This document shows positions 32,435 through 41,812 of a stretch of DNA of 64,000 bases, piece by piece. The notes beneath the pieces are model-generated. The model was not told where the DNA came from. It searched no databases and saw only the letters and a program-made list of their open reading frames with translations. Source of the stretch: Lachnoclostridium sp. An169 (lineage in GTDB: Bacteria; Bacillota; Clostridia; Lachnospirales; Lachnospiraceae); assembly GCF_002160525.1 (NCBI RefSeq), contig NZ_NFKT01000010.1:1-64000 (forward strand), in the 5' to 3' direction. The position numbers were made by a program, and so were the translations under genes. Each line of letters starts with the position of its first letter. Position 1 is the stretch's first letter.

Positions 32435-33781
32435 TCATCGCTTTAACTTTTTATCTATATCCCAACGGGACATGGCAATAATACACAAAATACACATAAC
32501 TATCGGCAAACCGTAAACCAGTACAATTTCAGCGGTTTGAACTGTAGCCGGCTGTACATCCAGCACACCGTCATATCCTCCGAGTGCAAGCCCCCACCCC
32601 AGTGCCGCTGAGGCAAGTCCGGTTCCCACCTTTATACCTACGCTATTCGCAGAAGTCACCAGACCTTCATACCGCTGGTTCGTCTGCATTTCAAGCAAAT
32701 CCACAATATCCGGTGCAAATGTAAAAATTCCCGCCACATACGGTGCCAGTCCTATTCCTGTGATCACAGTAGCAACCAGAACCATTTTAAGCTGTGTTGC
32801 CCCAATAATACCGACAATGCATCCCACAATGTAAATAACTGCACTGAATATTAAAGTCTTTCTTTTTCCAAATTTTGCAAAAAGCTTTGGTGCGAGAGAA
32901 ATACCTATAATTGTAGCAAATACACTCACCACAGCAACAAGACTATACAGATCCGCATTTCCCAAAACGTCACGTGTATAATAGACATGTGTAGCTAATA
33001 CCAATCCATTTAAAATATATGTACATATAAATACAACAATAGAAATATAAAAGTATTTTGTATGAAGCAGAACATCTATTCCTTTTTTCAAATCAGCTTT
33101 TGGCACATCACTTTTTTCAGTCTCATCATAACAGGAAATTTTTTCTTTTACTACAAAAAATGTTATAGACTGCAAAAACAGGCAGGCAAGACTGAATATC
33201 AGTGATGTTATCGTCCATGCATGCTGCACTTTTGAACCGCCATTTCCGTTTAATATCAATGGAGTTAAGACGGATAAAATCAAGCCTGCCAAAAATGCAA
33301 AAATTCCGCGAACCGAGCTTACCTTGTTACGATCTGCAGGATTCAGACTAAAGCGTGACAACATAGCGTGGTATGATAAATTATTAATTGTATAAATCAC
33401 CACTGTAAGCAGAAAATAGGTGATCACAATCCAAGTTAATTTTCCTCCGTTCGACAATCCCGACGGAACATTATATACCAACAGCTGAATAACTACTAAT
33501 GGTATAATACTTCCCCCAAACCACGGTCTTGCTTTTCCTATTTTTGTATGCGTTTTTTCTATCAAGACTCCAAAAATAATATCACTGATTCCATCAGCCA
33601 CACGAAGTACCAACATAATAGTTCCTATTACTCCGGCCGCCATCAGAACGCTATCCGTATAATACAGTGTCAGCCACGAAGAGCAGAAAGTCCATACAAA
33701 ATTAGATCCCAGATCCCCCAATGCATATGCAAGCTTTTCCCCACCGCTTGTTACCCCATAATGTCTTTCTTTTTTTGACAT
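32435..33781 (-). CDS. GPH-family sugar:cation symporter
   Basis: Glycoside-pentoside-hexuronide symporter of the MFS clan (MelB/YicJ type). 448 aa, about twelve membrane helices. Typical sequences are YALGDLGSNFVWT near the start, RVADGISDIIFGVLIEKT and KIGKARPWFGG. Of two ATGs, 33781 is chosen because AGGAGG lies seven bases before it but only one base before the other. It follows the GH3 gene by 22 bases, so imported beta-glucosides are probably split by that enzyme. The divergent AraC protein probably controls both. Confidence 0.93.
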   Translation of the reverse strand: MSKKERHYGVTSGGEKLAYALGDLGSNFVWTFCSSWLTLYYTDSVLMAAGVIGTIMLVLRVADGISDIIFGVLIEKTHTKIGKARPWFGGSIIPLVVIQLLVYNVPSGLSNGGKLTWIVITYFLLTVVIYTINNLSYHAMLSRFSLNPADRNKVSSVRGIFAFLAGLILSVLTPLILNGNGGSKVQHAWTITSLIFSLACLFLQSITFFVVKEKISCYDETEKSDVPKADLKKGIDVLLHTKYFYISIVVFICTYILNGLVLATHVYYTRDVLGNADLYSLVAVVSVFATIIGISLAPKLFAKFGKRKTLIFSAVIYIVGCIVGIIGATQLKMVLVATVITGIGLAPYVAGIFTFAPDIVDLLEMQTNQRYEGLVTSANSVGIKVGTGLASAALGWGLALGGYDGVLDVQPATVQTAEIVLVYGLPIVMCILCIIAMSRWDIDKKLKR

Positions 33782-33803
33782 CTTCATTCCTCCTATTATT
33801 TAT

Positions 33804-36158
33804 TTAACATTTTTCAAATTCTTCCATAATCTGTCCGTATTTTTCTTTCACAACTTTTTCGCTCCATCCTTTCTTTTTCAAAACCCCTTGAATTTCCGTA
33901 CCATTCCACAATTCCTCAAAAGATTTATCAGGAGCAAAGTCCAGTGCGACATGTGCAAGAATACGAATATCATCCTCCATTATATGATTCATGATTTCCA
34001 CTGCTCTTGAATCTTTAACCAGTTCTCCAATAGACGTTCTTCCAGAAAATCCAAAAGGATTTCTGCACAACACATTGACTTTCCTGCATTCGACAATATT
34101 CTTTGATGAAGTTCCAATCATAATTTCATATTCACCGGGCTGTGTGATCCACTCGCCCCATTCCATATAATATCCTGCAAGATCTTCTTTCGTAATTTGG
34201 ACGGTAATAGTTCTTTCCTCTCCCGGCTCCAAAAAGACCTTACAAAAGCCTTTTAATTCCTTCTCCGGGCGGTCAAATACACATTCCTCCTCATGAACAT
34301 AAACCTGAACCACCTCACTTCCTGACATAGTCCCTGTATTTTTGATGGCAATCTGCACAGAAATAGCATTTTCTTCCACATTAACATTTTCCGGCACCTT
34401 TACATCTGTAACATTAAAGGTTGTATAGCTCAGTCCATAACCGAATGGATAAAAAGGTTCAATATGCCGTGCATCGTACCAACGATAACCCACATATATT
34501 CCTTCTCCGTACCATACCTCCTTATTTTCACCTCCGAAATTCTTAAAAGCAGGAGTATCATACTCATGTTTCGGCCATGTCAGCGCCAGTTTTCCAGATG
34601 GATTAAACAGTCCCATAATCGCATCCATCACTATTTTTCCTCCTCGAATTCCCGTCAGGAACGGGCAAAGGATAGCGTTTACTCTATCAACATATTCTCC
34701 CAGGTTAATAGGTCCGGTTGCATTAACTACCAAAATAACTTTGCCATCTGCCTGTTCAGCCTCAAAGATTGCTTTTTCCAGAGCTTTTCTGTCATCTTCG
34801 TCCATATTCATATGTTCCCGGTCTGCCCCTTCTCTGCCATCAGCACCAACCACAACAATCCAGATTTTTGTCTGTTCTGTCGCTTTCTCAAATGAAACAT
34901 GTTCCACTCCCAACATTTCTATGGCCCGTTCATAGGGAGAAGTAGCCAGATCCGTTTCTACATTGCTGCTTCCCGCCGGACAGATTGTCATATTCCTGCT
35001 CCTTTTCCCATAAAAGACTATATCCACATCTTTTCTTAATGGTAATGTGCCATCGTTTTTCAACAGAACCATGCTTTCTCGCAATACATTTTCCATCGCC
35101 TCAAAAGATTCGCTTTGATTCAAACTATGATATTGTCTCCTCATCGCTGTTGAGTCCACAATCACATTCAATATATTCCGAACCGCATTATTCAGTTTTT
35201 CCATTGGAAGTCTGCCTTCCTCCACAGCCTGAACAATACACTGAATACCACGCGGTCCCGGCATAGTCAAATCATTTCCTGCCAATATAGCAGAAATCTG
35301 ATCATAAGCCGCACCCCAGTCAGAAACAACAACACCTTGAAAATTCCATTCATTTCTGAGTACATCTGTCAACAACCATTCATTCATAGCACATGGGCTT
35401 CCGTTAACTTTGTTGTAGGCAGACATGACCGTCTTACATCCCGCTTCTATACAGGCGCGAAATCCAGGAAAATATATTTCCCTTAATGCACGTTCAGGGA
35501 TATGCTCCTCTACCCCCATTCTGTCCTTTTCCTGATTATTGGCCGCAAAATGTTTCACACATGCAACCACTCCTTCCTCCTGAATTCCTTTAACCATTGC
35601 CGCTCCAAGTTTGGACACCAGATAGGGATCCTCTGTAAAGTTTTCTCCCAGGCGCCCGCATAAAGGGTCTCTCTGAATATTTACATTTGGTCCGAGGATC
35701 ATATCAATCCCATAACTGCTCATTTCTTTAGCCAGTGCGCGTCCACATGCTTCAACAACATCCGGATTCCAGGTAGATCCTAATGCAATTCCCGGTGGAT
35801 AGCAGCCGTACTCTTTCATTCCTTCTGCTTCACCGTTCTTCTCTTTCTCTATCTGCATTTTCATCATGGTTCCGAGAGCAAGAAGAAGTCCTCCCATATA
35901 CCCATTCTTTTCTCGGTCCAGTGGATGCCCGGCACTATCTGCATCCGCGGCAAGTTTCTGGTATATTTTTTCTCCCGTATATTCCATGGAATTAAGTCCA
36001 TTGCAGCTGTCAATCATATACATTGCCGGAATACCATATTCTGGCATTGCTTCTGTGTGAAATGGAGAGCCACCAATTACCATACGCGCTTTCTCTTCTA
36101 ATGTCATTTCGGAAATTATCTGTTTCACCGACTCACGATCTGTTAGTTTTGCAGACAT
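33804..36158 (-). CDS. GH3 beta-glucosidase-type enzyme
   Basis: Retaining exo-glycosidase, 784 aa, in the usual order: GH3 N domain (about 10-310), GH3 C domain (about 350-560), then a fibronectin III-like domain and a C-terminal extension. The nucleophile lies in VVVSDWGA; NIQRDPLCGRLGENFTEDP and KHFAANNQEKDR are the standard substrate loop and KH motif. There is no signal peptide, so it acts inside the cell. GGGAGG precedes the ATG. First gene of an operon with a GPH symporter, 231 bases from a divergent AraC regulator. The exact glycoside is not assignable. Confidence 0.93.
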   Translation of the reverse strand: MSAKLTDRESVKQIISEMTLEEKARMVIGGSPFHTEAMPEYGIPAMYMIDSCNGLNSMEYTGEKIYQKLAADADSAGHPLDREKNGYMGGLLLALGTMMKMQIEKEKNGEAEGMKEYGCYPPGIALGSTWNPDVVEACGRALAKEMSSYGIDMILGPNVNIQRDPLCGRLGENFTEDPYLVSKLGAAMVKGIQEEGVVACVKHFAANNQEKDRMGVEEHIPERALREIYFPGFRACIEAGCKTVMSAYNKVNGSPCAMNEWLLTDVLRNEWNFQGVVVSDWGAAYDQISAILAGNDLTMPGPRGIQCIVQAVEEGRLPMEKLNNAVRNILNVIVDSTAMRRQYHSLNQSESFEAMENVLRESMVLLKNDGTLPLRKDVDIVFYGKRSRNMTICPAGSSNVETDLATSPYERAIEMLGVEHVSFEKATEQTKIWIVVVGADGREGADREHMNMDEDDRKALEKAIFEAEQADGKVILVVNATGPINLGEYVDRVNAILCPFLTGIRGGKIVMDAIMGLFNPSGKLALTWPKHEYDTPAFKNFGGENKEVWYGEGIYVGYRWYDARHIEPFYPFGYGLSYTTFNVTDVKVPENVNVEENAISVQIAIKNTGTMSGSEVVQVYVHEEECVFDRPEKELKGFCKVFLEPGEERTITVQITKEDLAGYYMEWGEWITQPGEYEIMIGTSSKNIVECRKVNVLCRNPFGFSGRTSIGELVKDSRAVEIMNHIMEDDIRILAHVALDFAPDKSFEELWNGTEIQGVLKKKGWSEKVVKEKYGQIMEEFEKC

Positions 36159-36390
36159 ATAAATACCTCCCTGTTATTATTAATATGCTCATACTGATGT
36201 ATGACAATCACCTCTGTTTTTTATTTTAAAACGTGTTTCTGTTCCCCAACAATAACATCGACCGTTCTTTCACCTCATATTCTGTTTCATATTTCGACAT
36301 CTATGTTTATTTTTAATTTGGGAAATGTTATGATAGAGAAAATATATAGTCCATAAAGATAATCAAATATCTAAGAAGGAGGCATCAGAT

Positions 36391-37455
36391 ATGAAGCTCA
36401 ATCCTGAAATACACAGCAAAAACAGTAACATTAATCAGTTTTTCTCTTTCCATAATTCTCCAGATTCAGAGATTATTTTTCAGAACAGCACTGCTCCATT
36501 TATGCTCAATATAATGAACTGCCAGCCTCATACTGCCAATCCTGTAATAATGTCAACTTTGCTGCCCGGGGCTCAGTTTAATTATTCTATCAATACCGAA
36601 ATGAAAGAGCAAAGGAAAAGCGGTATGCATCAACATAACTATTTTGAATTCATGTATATTCTAAAAGGGAGTATGTACCAGATCGTAGAAAAAAAGCGCT
36701 ATTTTTATTCAACAGGAAGCTGCTGTCTCTTAAATCGCAATACACTTCATACCGAAGAATATTCCTCAGATTATGTCTGTATTTTCTTCACAGTATCCAC
36801 AGATTTCATATCACGGTTGACCAATTACGGATATTCACTGCTTTTTCCGGAAGAACTCATGTTTGTTGATAATATTATTCTCAACTTTCTGAAAGATAAT
36901 TTAGAATCGGAACATAAAAATACAAAAGACTTTCTGGATTTTGTACCCAAAATCACAGAAACAGAACAAAAACGCATCGTACATGACATATTTGAACAAA
37001 TGATAACCACTATACTGAACCCCTTCTATGGAGCAACTTACCAGCTTCAGGTCCTGTTTTGTAAATTAATTTTCATTTTGTCCAATACCCGGTATTATAA
37101 TATAGAATATATCACCGCCAATACCAGAAGCAATTCCTTTCTTCTCGCCCGCATTGACCAGCTTTTATCAGAAAGGAATGGCAGGATCACCAATAGCGAA
37201 CTGGCTCAGATACTGAACTATGACGGCTCTTATATTGGAAGAATTGTAAAAAAATCGACCGGGAAAAGCTTGTTTGAATACAGCATGGATTTTACGATGA
37301 CCGCTGCCGAATCAATGCTTCGCAACACTGAAATGAGTATAGCCCGGATTGCAGAAGAACTTCGCTTTACAAACCGGGCACATTTTTATAAAATTTTTCA
37401 ACAACATTTCCACATGACTCCAAAACAATACCGTGAAAATCTTGTTCAAAAGTAA
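36391..37455 (+). CDS. AraC-family regulator with cupin-like sensor
   Basis: 354 aa. The N-terminal half carries an AraC-type cupin core (KSGMHQHNYFEFMYILKGSM, NRNTLHTEE); the C-terminal about 100 residues are the double HTH (ITNSELAQILNYDGSYIGRI, then SIARIAEELRFTNRAHFYKI and YRENL). AAGGAGG upstream of the ATG. Divergent from the GH3-GPH operon, which it most likely activates in response to the sugar. The long middle part (about 170-240) is A/T-rich and not otherwise recognised. Confidence 0.92.
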   Translation: MKLNPEIHSKNSNINQFFSFHNSPDSEIIFQNSTAPFMLNIMNCQPHTANPVIMSTLLPGAQFNYSINTEMKEQRKSGMHQHNYFEFMYILKGSMYQIVEKKRYFYSTGSCCLLNRNTLHTEEYSSDYVCIFFTVSTDFISRLTNYGYSLLFPEELMFVDNIILNFLKDNLESEHKNTKDFLDFVPKITETEQKRIVHDIFEQMITTILNPFYGATYQLQVLFCKLIFILSNTRYYNIEYITANTRSNSFLLARIDQLLSERNGRITNSELAQILNYDGSYIGRIVKKSTGKSLFEYSMDFTMTAAESMLRNTEMSIARIAEELRFTNRAHFYKIFQQHFHMTPKQYRENLVQK

Positions 37456-37480
37456 TTACATCCTTCAAAAGCCACCCGGG

Positions 37481-38293
37481 TCATCGGATCTCGATCACCG
37501 CATAGGGCTTTCCGCCTTCATCGCAGAGCTCCACGACCGTCCGTTCCGTCTCCGCCGACATCCTGGGATATATGATATCCCCAAGCACGGCAGACTTCTT
37601 GTAGTCCACGCGGAGCTGATGCACCGTTGTCTCCGCAGGGAGGAACTCTAGCGCCATCTGTACGTACTGACAGTTGTTCACATGCTCATTGGTGTCGATA
37701 TGGTATCTTCTCACCGGGAAAGGTTCGTAGTCCTCACAAGAATCCGGCATGGCAATCTTCCTGCCCTCGTAAGGCATGTCCAGCGGCTCATGGACGCCGT
37801 AGGGATCGATGTGCTCCGCTTCCGGACGGACCGGACGCCCCTTCTTAAGATCCATAAACGCCCAGAGAGAATTGGCGCATGCCACCATTTCTCCATTTCC
37901 GTCCTTCATATAAAAGTTTCTCTTGCCGTAGAGCCCTTTGAATTCCGTGGCAAAAGTCCCTGTTGTTATCGTTTCCCCCAACTTCGGATACCGGCTGACA
38001 ATCACCTGCCAGTAAGTCAGCACCCACGCCTTTTTGTCCTGTTTCAGCCTCTCCATTCCCAGTCCCACCGCCTCCGAGTGAAACGTACTGCAGTCCTGGA
38101 AATAGTTGATCAGCGCCGGCAGGGTCATGGTCCCGTGATGATCGATCTCGCTGTAGCGAACCCTGCCGGGAAATTCATATCCGTTTTCCGGCGCACGCTG
38201 TCCTTCTTCCGTCTCTGTCCGTCCCTTCTGCATCTCTGCTTTTTCCATCTGTACTCGCTCCATCTGTGCCTCAGTCCTCCTGTTTTGCCACAT
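37481..38293 (-). CDS. Acyl-ACP thioesterase
   Basis: Releases fatty acids from acyl carrier protein; FatA/FatB-like double hotdog fold. 270 aa from the first ATG. The conserved core begins at FPGRVRYSEIDHHGTMTLPA, followed by KAWVLTYWQVIVSRYP, and the second hotdog has RRYHIDTNEHVNNCQYVQMA, which contains the catalytic Asn/His. The first 40 residues are a low-complexity charged stretch with four possible Mets (38293, 38263, 38248, 38233), so the real start is uncertain; the first ATG overlaps the CDF gene by 23 bases. It converges with the araC gene. Confidence 0.88.
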   Translation of the reverse strand: MWQNRRTEAQMERVQMEKAEMQKGRTETEEGQRAPENGYEFPGRVRYSEIDHHGTMTLPALINYFQDCSTFHSEAVGLGMERLKQDKKAWVLTYWQVIVSRYPKLGETITTGTFATEFKGLYGKRNFYMKDGNGEMVACANSLWAFMDLKKGRPVRPEAEHIDPYGVHEPLDMPYEGRKIAMPDSCEDYEPFPVRRYHIDTNEHVNNCQYVQMALEFLPAETTVHQLRVDYKKSAVLGDIIYPRMSAETERTVVELCDEGGKPYAVIEIR

Positions 38294-39455
38294 AGTCGTA
38301 ATCCACCGTAATCACGCATTCATACCGCGGATCCAGTTCTTTCAGACGTTCCTTCAGTTTCAGGGGAAGTTCCTTTCTCTTCTCTTCGTCATATTCAATC
38401 GGAATCACCATATCAAAGATCAGATTGGACTGTTCCTCCCCGCGCACCACACGGAAATCATGAATGCTGCACGCCGGGTCCATCTCCTTAAGAATCTCCT
38501 CCGTCTTCCTGCGGATATTCAGGACTCTCTCATCCTTCATCTCCACCGGATCCATATGGATCACCAGGAAGATCCCGAGCTTCTTCCCCGCATCCCGCTC
38601 GATCCGGTCTATGATCTCATGGGACTGTTCGATATCCACGTCATTGGGGACTTCCGCATGGATGGACGCCATGCTCCGCCCGGGTCCGTAATTATGTACA
38701 ATCAGATCATGGGTTCCCTCGATCCCGTCATAGCTTTCCACAAATGTCTTGATCTTCTCGTAGACCTCCGGATCGATAGCCTCTCCGATCAGCGGCTCCA
38801 GTGTATCTTTCGCGATTCCGACACCTGCCCACATGACAACAAGGGCCACACCGACGCCTACAATGCCGTCGATATTAATCCCCGTAACAGCAAAGAACAG
38901 GATCGACAGTATCGTGGCTCCCGTCGTGATCACATCTCCCATGGAATCGGTAAATACCGCCATCATCACTTTGGAGTCAATCTTCTCCCCGAGTTTCCGG
39001 TTAAACATTCCCATCCAGAGCTTCACGGCAATGGAAAGCAGAAGGATCACCACCGAGACCGCCTGAAAATTCAGGTCTTCCGGCTCCCGGATCCGTCCGA
39101 TGGAATCCTTCAGGAATGTAAATCCTACTTCCAGTACAAGAAACGATACAACCAGAGCGGCGATATATTCGATTCGCCCATGCCCGAAAGGATGGTCTTT
39201 ATCCGCAGGTTTCTCCGCCATCTTCACCCCTACAAAACTGATAATGGACGAACCTGCATCCGAAAGATTATTGAACGCATCCGCAGTGACGGATACACTG
39301 TGTATGACAAGCCCGATGATAAACTTTGCTGCAAACAGAAAAATATTACAGCAGATTCCCACAATACTTGCCAGGACACCGTAAGCCGTCCTCACGGACA
39401 CTTTTTCCACATCCTGATAGTCTTTTATAAAATGTCTTACAAGAAATTCCGTCAT
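38271..39455 (-). CDS. Cation diffusion facilitator (CDF) transporter
   Basis: Metal/proton antiporter for Zn2+, Mn2+ or similar. 394 aa, longer than the 300-aa minimum because of an extended cytoplasmic C-terminus. Six membrane helices; the metal site motif ADAFNNLSDAGSS in helix 2 and HPFGHGRIEYIAAL in the loop, then FTDSMGDVITT in helix 5. The C-terminal dimer domain carries DLIVHNYGPGRSMASIHAEV. In line with spoIIR upstream and the thioesterase downstream. Confidence 0.95.
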   Translation of the reverse strand: MTEFLVRHFIKDYQDVEKVSVRTAYGVLASIVGICCNIFLFAAKFIIGLVIHSVSVTADAFNNLSDAGSSIISFVGVKMAEKPADKDHPFGHGRIEYIAALVVSFLVLEVGFTFLKDSIGRIREPEDLNFQAVSVVILLLSIAVKLWMGMFNRKLGEKIDSKVMMAVFTDSMGDVITTGATILSILFFAVTGINIDGIVGVGVALVVMWAGVGIAKDTLEPLIGEAIDPEVYEKIKTFVESYDGIEGTHDLIVHNYGPGRSMASIHAEVPNDVDIEQSHEIIDRIERDAGKKLGIFLVIHMDPVEMKDERVLNIRRKTEEILKEMDPACSIHDFRVVRGEEQSNLIFDMVIPIEYDEEKRKELPLKLKERLKELDPRYECVITVDYDYVAKQED

Positions 39456-39496
39456 GATCTGCCCCTTTTCTTTCCCGCAGCCTCAGCTGCTGTATT

Positions 39497-40150
39497 CTAT
39501 TTCCAGAAAAACCAGCGTATCTCAAAGTCCGACACAGCGGTCACCTGGGAATATTCTTCTTCTGTCAAAACGTTTTTGAGTTTCTGCTTCCCCTCATCCG
39601 GCACAACGGCATTCACCGTGTCCAGGAAACACAGATTCGGATAGAGGACACACCACCAGTTCTGTCCCTGTGCCGCCCCGATTTCCACACGGAGCGCCTC
39701 ATAGTTGCCCGCCGGAAATGTCACGTCCCCGTATGTCTTATCCGGGAAAAAGCAGGTTGTCACCGCCGCACTGACCGGATAGTCGTACCCGGCTTCCCTC
39801 ACTGTATTCCCGGCTGTCTGCTCAATCTTTGCAGTATGCCGCCGGATCCAGTCCGTAGTCTCCGCCACATCTGCCCCCTCCGGCATCTCCCTCTCCAGAT
39901 AATCGAGCACCGCATCCCGAACCTCCAGTTTCAGCGCCTGGTCCTCGCTGCTGTCGCTGTTTGCCAGAACATGAAAACGCAGGACCTCCCCGGCAAGATG
40001 CTGCTGCAGCTCACTCTGCGCCTTCACATCCGTCTGCCAGACTGCCAGTCCCGTCACCAGCGATGCGAACAGCACTGCCATCAGAAAGATCAGCTTCTCC
40101 GCATGCCTCCGGATAAATGTCCCGTTGTTCCTGTCATATATGCCATTCAT
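39497..40150 (-). CDS. spoIIR: Stage II sporulation protein R
   Basis: Forespore signal that triggers SpoIIGA to process pro-sigma-E in the mother cell. 217 aa with one N-terminal membrane/signal segment (LIFLMAVLFASLVTGLAVW). The SpoIIR core is clear: LRFHVLANSDSSEDQALKL, VRDAVLDYL, and NWWCVLYPNLCF. ATG 40150 is chosen for its GGAGGG six bases upstream. This gene supports a spore-forming host. It follows gntR by 62 bases. Confidence 0.95.
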   Translation of the reverse strand: MNGIYDRNNGTFIRRHAEKLIFLMAVLFASLVTGLAVWQTDVKAQSELQQHLAGEVLRFHVLANSDSSEDQALKLEVRDAVLDYLEREMPEGADVAETTDWIRRHTAKIEQTAGNTVREAGYDYPVSAAVTTCFFPDKTYGDVTFPAGNYEALRVEIGAAQGQNWWCVLYPNLCFLDTVNAVVPDEGKQKLKNVLTEEEYSQVTAVSDFEIRWFFWK

Positions 40151-40212
40151 ATGTATCCCTCCATACTTCATGATTCTGTTTCATATATGAAGTATGGCCG
40201 GGAACGGCAGGT

Positions 40213-40890
40213 TTATTCATCTTTGTGCCGGATCGTATCCACCACCGTATCCACCTGATTGTTGATATGCTGGCTTGTCACCCTGGTTGCGCGCTCCTTG
40301 TCGCGCCCTGCAATAGCGTCCAGGATCTCCTTGTGTTCTGCAATCAGTATAGGATAACATTCTTTTTTCTTCAGGTATTCGATGCGGTATCGGTACATCT
40401 GCTCCCGCAGATTATTCAGGAGCTGAATCAGCCGGCTGTTGCCGGTAGCCGTGAAAATGACATCGTGAAACGCCTCGTCTGCCTGGGCGATCTGGGTAAT
40501 GTCGTCGCTGTCCAGCACTTCCTTAAAGTGAAGTCCCGCATCCCGCAGTTCCTTCACCCCCTCCTCGTCAATCCGCTCGCATGCAAGCTGCACTGCCAGC
40601 TCCTCCAGGGCGCAGCGCACTTCCAGGACATCCCGCAGATTTTTCTCGGTGATCTCCGCCACTTCCGCGCCTTTACGGGGGATCATGAGCACAAGCCCCT
40701 CCAGTTCAAGCTTGCGGATTGCCTCGCGGATGGGCGTGCGGCTTACCCCGAGCTTATTGGCAAGCTGAATCTCCATGAGTCTCTCTCCCGGCTTTAACTC
40801 TCCCCTTAAAATCGCCCTGCGCAATGTGTTGAACACGACATCCCTCAGAGGGAGATATTCGTCCATCGTTACTTCAAAGTCTGTTCCCAT
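40213..40890 (-). CDS. GntR-family regulator (FadR/FCD subfamily)
   Basis: 225 aa. Winged HTH (about 12-75): LREGELKPGERL-like sequence LRGELKPGERLMEIQLANKL, GVSRTPIREAIRKLELEGLV. The C-terminal all-helical FCD domain (about 85-215) has the metal-site Asp and His residues (DEAFHDVIF, HKEILDAI). The start overlaps the ispE end by 17 bases with GGAGGA upstream, so it is translated together with ispE. Ligand unknown. Confidence 0.93.
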   Translation of the reverse strand: MGTDFEVTMDEYLPLRDVVFNTLRRAILRGELKPGERLMEIQLANKLGVSRTPIREAIRKLELEGLVLMIPRKGAEVAEITEKNLRDVLEVRCALEELAVQLACERIDEEGVKELRDAGLHFKEVLDSDDITQIAQADEAFHDVIFTATGNSRLIQLLNNLREQMYRYRIEYLKKKECYPILIAEHKEILDAIAGRDKERATRVTSQHINNQVDTVVDTIRHKDE

Positions 40891-41767
40891 TCTGATTCCT
40901 CCTTACGCTGTGTATGCTGGTCACATACACCTGCTTTGCCAGTGCTTTTTCTCTGATCTTCTTCTGTGCTTCTTTCGCTTCTTTCCAGTGTTCAAACAGT
41001 CCGAACACTGTGGGGCCGCTTCCGCTCATCATGGCTCCCAGCGCCCCGCATCCGGTCATCTCTTCCTTGATCCGGGCAATCACCGGATGCATGGGAACAG
41101 TCACTTCCTCGAGTACATTCCCCATAGAAGAAGCAATCTTCCCGAGATTCCCCTGTTCCAGCCCTTCAATGATCCCGTCAATATCCGGATGGCTGACGAT
41201 CTCCTTTGCGTCCAGCGCCTCGTATACCACCTTTGTAGATACACTGACCGGAGGTTTGGCGATCAGCACAGTACATTTTGGCATGGCGGGAAGGACATGC
41301 AGTTTCTCCCCGATTCCCTCGGCAAGCACAGTTCCGCGCATAATGCAGTAGGGCACATCCGCTCCCAGCTTTACGCCTCTCTTCTTCAGCTCTTCCTGGT
41401 CAAGCTGCAGGCCGAACATCCGGTTCATTCCGAACAGGACGGCCGCCGCATCGGAACTTCCCCCTGCCAGACCGGCAGCCACCGGGATATGTTTGTCGAG
41501 TGTAATGCGGATTCCCGCGTCAATGCCGAATTCATCCATGAGAAGCCGGGCCGCCTTCCACGCAATATTCCCCTCCCCCACGGGAAGATATCCGAGATTG
41601 CTCCTGATCTCAATCCCCGGCTTCTTTCTCTTCTCGATCCGCACCGTATCATACAGGTAAATGGACTGCATGATCATGCGGACATCATGATATCCGTTCT
41701 CTCTCCTTCCGAGCACATCCAGTCCCAGATTGATCTTTGCCAGTGCTCTCAGTTCCATCTGATTCAT
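40874..41767 (-). CDS. ispE: 4-diphosphocytidyl-2-C-methyl-D-erythritol kinase
   Basis: MEP-pathway enzyme for isoprenoid precursors, GHMP kinase fold. 297 aa. It opens LRALAKINLGLDVLGRRENGYHDV, has the ATP loop PVAAGLAGGSSDAAAVL and the C-terminal MSGSGPTVFGLF. All signatures are intact and length is normal. Overlaps the following gntR gene; 45 bases after the SPOCS-LysM gene. Confidence 0.96.
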   Translation of the reverse strand: MNQMELRALAKINLGLDVLGRRENGYHDVRMIMQSIYLYDTVRIEKRKKPGIEIRSNLGYLPVGEGNIAWKAARLLMDEFGIDAGIRITLDKHIPVAAGLAGGSSDAAAVLFGMNRMFGLQLDQEELKKRGVKLGADVPYCIMRGTVLAEGIGEKLHVLPAMPKCTVLIAKPPVSVSTKVVYEALDAKEIVSHPDIDGIIEGLEQGNLGKIASSMGNVLEEVTVPMHPVIARIKEEMTGCGALGAMMSGSGPTVFGLFEHWKEAKEAQKKIREKALAKQVYVTSIHSVRRNQNGNRL

Positions 41768-41812
41768 CCTGTGTCCTCCGATTCTTTTCTTTGTATCTTG
41801 TATACATTATTC

